Origin: Tethya wilhelma
Lineage: Eukaryota > Porifera > Demospongiae > Tethyida > Tethyidae
DNA length: 64,000 bases
Direction of reading: 5' to 3'
Assembly (NCBI GenBank): GCA_964030475.1
Contig: CAXIPT010000003.1
Span: 12,706,729 to 12,770,728, forward strand
Each line of letters opens with the position of its first letter. The first letter of the stretch is position 1. A program made the translations under genes and the position numbers. Below are positions 53,073 to 61,000 of the stretch, piece by piece. The notes beneath the pieces are model-generated. The model was not told the origin of the DNA. It made no database searches and worked only from the letters and a program-made list of their open reading frames with translations.

Positions 53073-53600
53073 ATGCACGATTCTATTTACAGATACTTGA
53101 ACGGTAATGATTTAACACCCCTAACAAACTTCATTTTCTGGTTCATCTGCAAGGTGTCTTGCGATATTGAAAACATTGATTACAATGGATTTACTGTTGA
53201 AGTGAAAGCTGGTGTCCCTGATGGAAATGGACTGAAGATGAAGGGTAAGTAAATCCCTTCTTATGCCATGGGAAAAAGCAAAAACTAAAGGAAACCAAAG
53301 AAAAAAGGCATATGTATTGCTCAGTTGATTGAATATCACAAAGGAACTAGCTGTTGCTGTTCTCAAAAGATCACTGGTATCTAAGCTAAAGCCCCTTCAA
53401 CTTATGGACATATTTTGCCTAAAACTTACTGATTTTGAGAGGTGAAGTCAGATAAATGTTTAGATTTACTATCTTTTATAATAATTAATGTTTCGAAATA
53501 TTTTTGCAGTGACCCTAACCTCTCCAGTCATAACAGAAAGGCTATTGTGACACTCAGTAGACAACCTGCAAGTGCTGTAATTGTTCTTTCACCAAAGATT
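53073..53600 (+). CDS. Possible two-exon short gene, unrecognised
   Basis: An ATG at 53073 opens a frame of about 58 codons (HDSIYRYLNGNDLTPLTN…, ending KAGVPDGNGLKMKG) that stops being open exactly at a consensus donor GGGTAAGT near 53247. A pyrimidine-rich acceptor TTTTTGCAG lies at about 53501-53510, after which the frame would close within about 15 codons. I recognise no family. It may be a remnant exon; support is only splice-site context. Confidence 0.25.
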
Positions 53601-53864
53601 TTATGTAAGGGAAACCGGAAAAGTGATTCCATTTTCGGAGTCAACCTATGTTAGGGTAGAGAGCAGAGTGAAATAAGAGGGTATTGTGCACTCGTTACAT
53701 CAATGCCGAGGTGTGAAGATCCTTCATAAAAGCACTGACTCAAGACAATTTTGCCTCAGCTATTTTTGTTGTTGATATGTTGTAAATCATTGTTGTAAAA
53801 ATTATTAACACATTCACACACACACACATTCTTTCAATTTAATATGCCTGCAAAATGGTATAAT

Positions 53865-54848
53865 ACAAGTAAAAAAAACATTGGAAATGTAATGAGACAT
53901 AGAAATGGCCAAATCGTAAAAAGAAGGCAAACAAGATGGAATGGCTGGCAGAGTGTGTGCCGAATTCTTCCTGTGTGGGCTGCATGTAGTACTCTCTTTC
54001 CATGTTGGGTCCCTCATGTTGCCCATAGGAATAATTCTTTACACACTCTGCCAGCCAATGTCTCATTACATTTCCAATGTTTTTTTTACTTGTTTGTTCT
54101 CATTTTTTCATAATTCTACAAATCACATTCGAGTTTGTGTGTATATGGTAGTTACTTGTACACTAATGATCAGCATGGAGCTCAGGCTGATTCAATCTCA
54201 GGAGGCTGAGCTGTATTTAATTGCTTTGCTCATCTTATAATGAATACTACATAACACATTAGTCTATTCACCTCCTAAATATTGAAGACTGAAAGGTTAC
54301 AGAGAGTCCAGCACAACCAGAAATCTTCAGATAAAGCAAGCAGGCAGCGAATATTTGGATTCCAAATAACGCACACTTATCTACCTGGAAAAGGGTCGTC
54401 AATTTGACTTTTCAAATAGCTGATGAAGTTATGCATGATGTAGAAATGAATGGCTGCCATACGGAGAAGCGCTTTTCGCCTTGTATCTAGCCATTAAACG
54501 GGAGACTCGAGCACACGATACCAAAAGCACGTGAAGACAATGGTACCAAGTTTGTTCGATCAGGAATCAGCTTCTGAAAGTAAACAGTCTTCGAGATACG
54601 CTGAAATAACATGGAAGAAGAAGAAGAAGAAGAAGGAGAAAATTGGAGGTTTGGCATATTTTAGTTTGGTACCTTAGCGATGGTTTTAGGCCATGTTTTT
54701 AGGCTTGTTAGAAAGAGAATGAGCTAAATAGTAGCTTTATAAGCCTTTTAGTGCCAAGTCATCAGTTTTGGCAGAGTTATTCGTGTGAATATTTGCTAAT
54801 GGGCCATCCGTGCCATTCCTATGTACCCATACTACCATACTGGGAATA
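53865..54848 (+). repeat. Family Y copy Y9, complete
   Basis: The clearest end-to-end copy: ACAAGTAAAA start, hairpin 53865-54092 whose arms share the variant GGCTGGCAGAGTGTG / CACACTCTGCCAGCC, a body with a (GAA)n tract at about 54613-54635, and the end TGCCATTCCTATGTACCC and TACTGGGAATA. The middle third differs from Y1 and Y3 (54140-54340). Confidence 0.85.
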
Positions 54849-55006
54849 GGGTTACCACCATAAAAAATCTATTTTCAAGATATCAGTTCTGCACTTATCC
54901 AGAAGATTAGTATACCTGAGAAGAACCTCTGGTTCAAATTTTAGCACTTCTTATGCTTGTTTTTGCTTTTTAGAGCCTAGTCGTTGCTGTTTATTTCTAG
55001 TCTCGC
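54849..55006 (+). repeat. Dispersed repeat Z, copy 2
   Basis: Second copy of 44864-45022, truncated at the N at 55007. Confidence 0.8.
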
Positions 55007-55007
55007 N

Positions 55008-55073
55008 ATGATCAGGCCAGGCGGTGAAGTGGTACTGTGTGACCTTCAGTGGACGCTCATTGCTACCAGTTAG
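55008..55073 (-). CDS. PTP catalytic domain exon fragment
   Basis: Acceptor CTCTCACACACAG, then LTGSNERPLKVTQYHFTAWPDH. ER..K..QYHFTAWPDHG is the conserved segment containing the WPD loop of tyrosine phosphatases; the WPD Asp is the general acid. The exon runs into the N, so the Cys signature motif is not in the window. Confidence 0.8.
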
Positions 55074-58000
55074 CTGTGTGTGAGAGAGATGGAACAAATG
55101 CTGTGTAAACTGGATATATACAGTCTGCGGTAAGACCCCCAATTTTCAAGGACACCCGGAAGTGAAAAATGCACCCGGAAATGAACTTTGCTATAGGGAA
55201 TTTTGTATGGGGAAAATTCAAGATGGCCGACTGAATTTCAAGTTGTCTTAGGCCAAGTCTACTCAGTTTTCACTCCTTCACGATGACTTTTGCGTATTGC
55301 TCTGATGAAAATAGTTGCACTAGAATTGCCAGAAAGCTAAATTAACAATGAAGCTCAACTGACAGTGGCAAAAAGGCCTCGTGACTACTTGGACTTTTGC
55401 TGGAAGGAGCCAACTTCACATTTTTTGGGCAAGCATTTGCACTTTTGCAAATCACTTCAAACTTGGTATACCCCTATCTCAATTATACTCTTCGAGTATA
55501 AAGTATATGCAAGAAGCATGCATCTACACAGGAGAGGTAAATTCAAGAAGTTGCAGTATTGATTGTTCTACCTTTTCCTTTTCCAACAGAGCCACACCAG
55601 TGTCAGTACAACCAATAGAACCACAGTGTACACCAGAACTGATGTAAGAACTGCTCCAATTACTGCTCCGATATATTGACAACCTGTACAAACCATAAGC
55701 TCAATAACAGGAAAATTCTGAATCAGGATTTGATCAAAATGCTTAGAATCACTAAAAAAACATAAAAAACACAAAACATTTATAGGATCCAAACAAATGG
55801 TTGTAGTGATATGAACATATTATGAGAATTTTCCAGATCTTATGATATGAATTGAACTTGACCAAAAAGACTACACTCCATGATTGTGTATCAAATTTAC
55901 ATGACGTCTCACTTCAAGATCATTTTTAGGCTATATAGCTGTGTTTCATTTGCAGCGACAGTGAGAGAATTGACCTAGCTCATGAAAGTAAAATTACTGG
56001 TTCTTTGTTAATTGTAATTATTCATGAACAGTATTATGCAGATGCAACTGGTAATCCTTGTCAGCAATCTGCACAAACAGTAACTGTTATAGCCATGTAT
56101 AGCCCCTGTCGTTTTATCTTAGGCTTAAGCTAGCTCTCTAGGCACTCTTTCCCTATAGTCGGCATTCTCGATAATATGTAGCATTAATTTTGCTCAAGAT
56201 AGCAGCACTTAAATTTTAGTGAACTATACAGTATCACAAAGTTTTGTCCGTGTGTGTGTGTGTGTGTGTGTGTAACGGAGGGTCACCGGAAGTGATGCGA
56301 CCTCGAGCTAAAACGCTACTTTTTCTTTGGACTGTGAAAAATGCAAGCTATAAAAAGTGTGCCTAGAGAACTAGCTTAGATAGTACTAGCCTAGGATAGA
56401 ATCCCAGGCGCTACAAGTCAGGCTAACTTTTTTTGAGATCGCTGACAAGGCTTACCAGTGGCGAATGTATCCGACGAAGAAGCGTGATAGAGAAGCCAAT
56501 CTTTCACAAAAGAAGCGTAGCGAGGGAAGAACTTTCGCTTCTAGGAGTCTGCTTCTCTGTCGCTGTACACGAAAGACAGCTAGCCAGATAACGAGTTTCT
56601 TGATTGCAAAAATGGCGGAAGTCGGAAAAGGGTCGTCTGTGACGTCACGTAGTACCGTAGTGAGCTGAGCTGGCCAAATTGCAAAGAGGAGCATTGCATG
56701 CATGCATGTTTATCTTTCACTGCCCAGCCATTACTATCAGTATGCAGAAGCTTCTGCTTACAGGCATCTACAGTAAACATCAGTATGTACTTCATACACA
56801 AGCAAGGAGCGTGGCGAGCGAAGCGAGCCACATGTACTCCTTGTAATATTATAAGCAAAGTTTTGTGTGTCTGTCCGTGTGTGTGTGGGTCACGGGAGTT
56901 CACCGGAAGTGATGCGACCTCGAGCTAAAATGCTACTTTTTCTTGGGCTGTGGAAAATGCAGGCCACGAAAAGAGTGCTTAGATAGCTAGCTTAGATAGT
57001 GCTGCCCTAAGATAGAATCACAGGCGCTAAAAGTATGGCTGACTATTTTTGAGATCGCTAACAAGGCTTACCAGTACCACCCGTATCCGACAAAGAAGCG
57101 TGATAGAGCAGCCAATCTTTCACAAAAGAAGCGTAGTAAGGAAAGAACTTTTGCTTCTAGAAGCCTGCTTCTCTGTCGCTGTACACGAAACACAGCTAGC
57201 CAGATAACGAGTTTCTTTGCCAGCTGATTGTAAAAATGGCGGAAGTCGGAAAAGGGTCGTCTGTGACGTCACGTAAACTGGGTAAATGTTGAGCTGGCCA
57301 AATTGCAGAGGAGCAGTGAATGCATGCATAGTTAACCTTTCACTGCCCAGTTATTATTATGCAGATGCCTATACTTGCATGCATCTACAGGAAACATCAG
57401 TATACTTCATACACATGCAAGGAGCGTGGCGAGCGAAGCGAGCCACACTCCTTGTATTAATATTTATTTCTGGTCACATGACTTCTGACCAATCAGCTGC
57501 AGCAGAAAGTGTGCAATAAATCACTTAAAGCACACTTATCAGTGCAATAAACAAATATTGCACTCTTTTAGTACTAAATTCTTTTCACATTTTTATTAAT
57601 GAATGAAAATCAAAATTGATGAAAACAAGGCAAATGCCATGTTAAAGTTTACTTGGTAATACTAACAATACTAATACTAACTGTAACTGTTCTTGGTTTC
57701 AAGTTTTCTATCTAAGTGTTCTTGGTTTTCTCAATCATCTGGGGAAATTGGCTCCGCCTTTCTCGAGGTTGCTCCCAGTCCTTTTCCATGCAAGCGTTTC
57801 ATCTCAGCATCTAAAGTTGCTCTAAAATTACCAAAAATGGGCTCACCAGGATACAGAGGATTGATGCCATAAACGCCGTTCTGTTCAAAGAAACGTTTGA
57901 AGAAGCAAACAATAGCGTATAGAGATTTTGGAGGATATTCTCCACCATCTTTTTTTCGAACTTCCAAAACAAATTTTCCCATCCAGTATGCAACATCTGC

Positions 58001-61000
58001 TGCCTGCATTTGTAACAGTGGCGTGCTCAATGGCAGAATACCATCCTTGCTAGGAGTAGAAACAGTTCGAGTGGAAGCCCAATCATTCCAGATTCGAATT
58101 CCCCACTTTGTTGATGCTTTTGTGTTAGAAAGAACAGAGCTAGCACGCACTGAAGCTTCAGCATCGTCGCTAAAAGGTGTGACAAAACGCGTAGCCATAG
58201 TTTCTCAGTAGCAGCTTTCTTCAAACTTAAGGAGCAAAAAACTGGACTCGACTGATTTTGAAATTAGAACCTTGCGCAATACTTCAGCTGATTGGTCAGA
58301 AGTCATGTGACCAGAAATAAAAGCTTTATGACACACTTTTCCGGGTCTGTGTGTTTTAATGTGGTGCACTCGAATGATGCAATAACGCTCTCGTGCACAC
58401 ACATTAAAACACTTAAACCCGGAAAAGTGTGTTATAAATATTACATATATATTAGTTCACTGGAATAACAGTAACACAGTTGCACACACAGACATATGTG
58501 TAGCTACAGACACACAAACTTTACTTATAATATATAATAAGAACTCACCTGGAGGAGTGGCTATGCAACTCGAAGTTGATGTAGGAAGAAAAATAATATA
58601 TGGATTAGATGGTCTCCCTCCTTCAATAGGCTCCTCTCCTTCCAGTCTAGCCACACCCACCACACTAAAGGAGTAGGTTGCACCACTAATAAGACTTAGT
58701 GTTGCAGAGTTAGTTTCTCGTCCTTCCACCTCTATAAAACTATCACTCTGTCTCTTCCTGCTCTCAGAGAGAGAATAGTACACCCGGTATCCTGTTATCT
58801 CAGGGATGTCAAGAGGCTCCCAAGTCACTCTCACTGATGAAGCATTAACACCCATAACTTGAACATTGGTTATTGGTGCTATATGAGAAAACAAATCAAG
58901 ACAGAAAAAAAAGTTATAGCCTACAAGATAATAATAATTAATTAATCTTATATATTATTAAGAGAATAATTATTTATTAAGCTATTTTGGAGATCATTAC
59001 TTACGTGGTACAGTGAGGGTTCTGCCATTTAACGTTATAGTCTCTCCAGGTCCAATGCTAGTGAATGCTCTCACAGTGATAGTGACACTAGTCCCAGGTT
59101 CCAGAGAAGAGATGGTGAACTTGAATGTAGAGTTGTTTGTGATGGTGACAGATGTAATTGAATTGACAGTGTATGAGACCTCATACTGTGTAATGATCCC
59201 ATTTGGTCTGTCAGGTGGGGACCAGGTTACTTCAACTGATGTGAACTTAGGAGTAAGATTTGGTGAGTCAACTACACCAGGAGCTGTGGAATGAAGAAAA
59301 ATATCTCTAAGTTCCAAACATCAGCTCCATACTACAGCTCCAGACTCCACTTACTCAGCTTCATGCTGTACAAATGCATACAAAGTATTACACAGTCTGA
59401 CTTACTAGTATGATTTGTTCTGACACCAATTAATTCCTCAGAGAATGGTCCAGTACCATTGCTATTCACAGCAGCCACTGAAAAGGAGTACTCTGTGAAA
59501 GGAATCAAGCCCTCAACTGTGTAAGTCCTTGATGCACCAGAGGATGAGGCAGTGGTGGTCTGTGAGTCTCCAACATATCGTATCATGTAGCCAGTGATGA
59601 CACCATTTTGATCAAGACAAGGTAATTCATTCCAAGAGAGCTCCACAGAAGTAGCCATCACATTTTGTACAGAGAGACCTGATGGAGCACTAGAGGGAGC
59701 TTGCATGGAAATTAAGTTAAGTGTAGAAGTAAAAGGAGTCAACTAGCTATAGACTTTAGAGAACTATAGCTTACCAGATGACAGCGTTTGCAAAGTTATG
59801 GTTTCATTACTGTCTTTCACAACTGAAGGATTAGAACCTCCAAACCTATACACAGCTGTCACTGTGACAGTGTATGTGCTGAACTCTTCAAGTCCATCAA
59901 TATCTCTTGTACGTAGCGAGCCATCAACTGTCACAGAACCTGTATCCTCAGGTGGACAACTTGTTGTATTAATGATATAGGATATGTTAAATTCATCAGC
60001 AGGCTTATTCTCACTACCAGAAGACAGTGACCACTCAACTCTTAGAGATGTTGAGGAGAGAACTGAAGAGGAGCTCAAGACGACAGGAGTTGGAAGAGCT
60101 AATTACAATTTAAAATATATATATATATATATATCAAACAAGAAACTGTAATGCAGCAATGATTAAAAATACCTTGCACTTCAAAAGTATCAATTGCCTC
60201 GGTACTGTACAGTTGATGGCCATTTGTCGTATAAAGAGACACAACAGAGATCTCATGAGTTCCAAGGGGAATTCCAGATAATGTATGAGGAGTGGTTGAC
60301 ACACTAGTAGATGGTGACTGGAAATTCACTCTAATAGAATATTCACTGACAGTACCAGCTGGTGCAGTCCAAGTGACTTGGACTAGTCCCTCTCCAACTT
60401 GTGACGCTTGGACATCAGTAGGTGGGCCAGGAACTGTGGAAAGAAAATTTCAATGAAGATAGTAGCAGATATACATGATGAGTAGTCATAATACACAAGA
60501 AACATATGTACAATGTAACAATGAAGTACTCACATGTGACAGTGACATCGCTGGATTGAGGAGTTGGGGTACGTCTGTTGTTAGCAGTAAATGTGATGGC
60601 ACCATTTGGTCTCCCTGTCAGCATCAGTGTGTGGGTGTATGTTGCACTACTTCTAGTAGTCAGAGTTACAGTGTTGTCAGTGAATACTGTACTCCCTGCT
60701 GTCCAGCTAACACTACCAGGAGGTCCTCCAGTGGTAATAGCAGTAAGAGTATAGGTTGGAGGCTCAGTCAACAGGGGACTAACAGACGTCAATGTGGGGG
60801 GTGAGGATATACTCAAAACACCATTTGAAGTCAGCCCTGAAAATATAAATTGAAGCTATGAAATCAGGAAAACATGATAATTACTAGGAGGCGCCACAGT
60901 AACTTAGCTTACTTCGTGTGTACAACCCAAAGTAGATACTCCTTTGACCTCCATTGGCATCTAATGGAAATGAACAACTCCAAATTCCTTCGTAGACATT

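Noticed and set aside
13205..54848. Family Y as a Helitron
   Set aside because: The closing palindrome near one end is suggestive, but there is no TC start or CTRR end, and the other end is a 100-bp-arm hairpin. I left it unclassified.
56465..56668. A 67-codon basic ORF in tandem unit 1
   Set aside because: The frame is broken in unit 2 and resembles no known protein; more likely repeat sequence.
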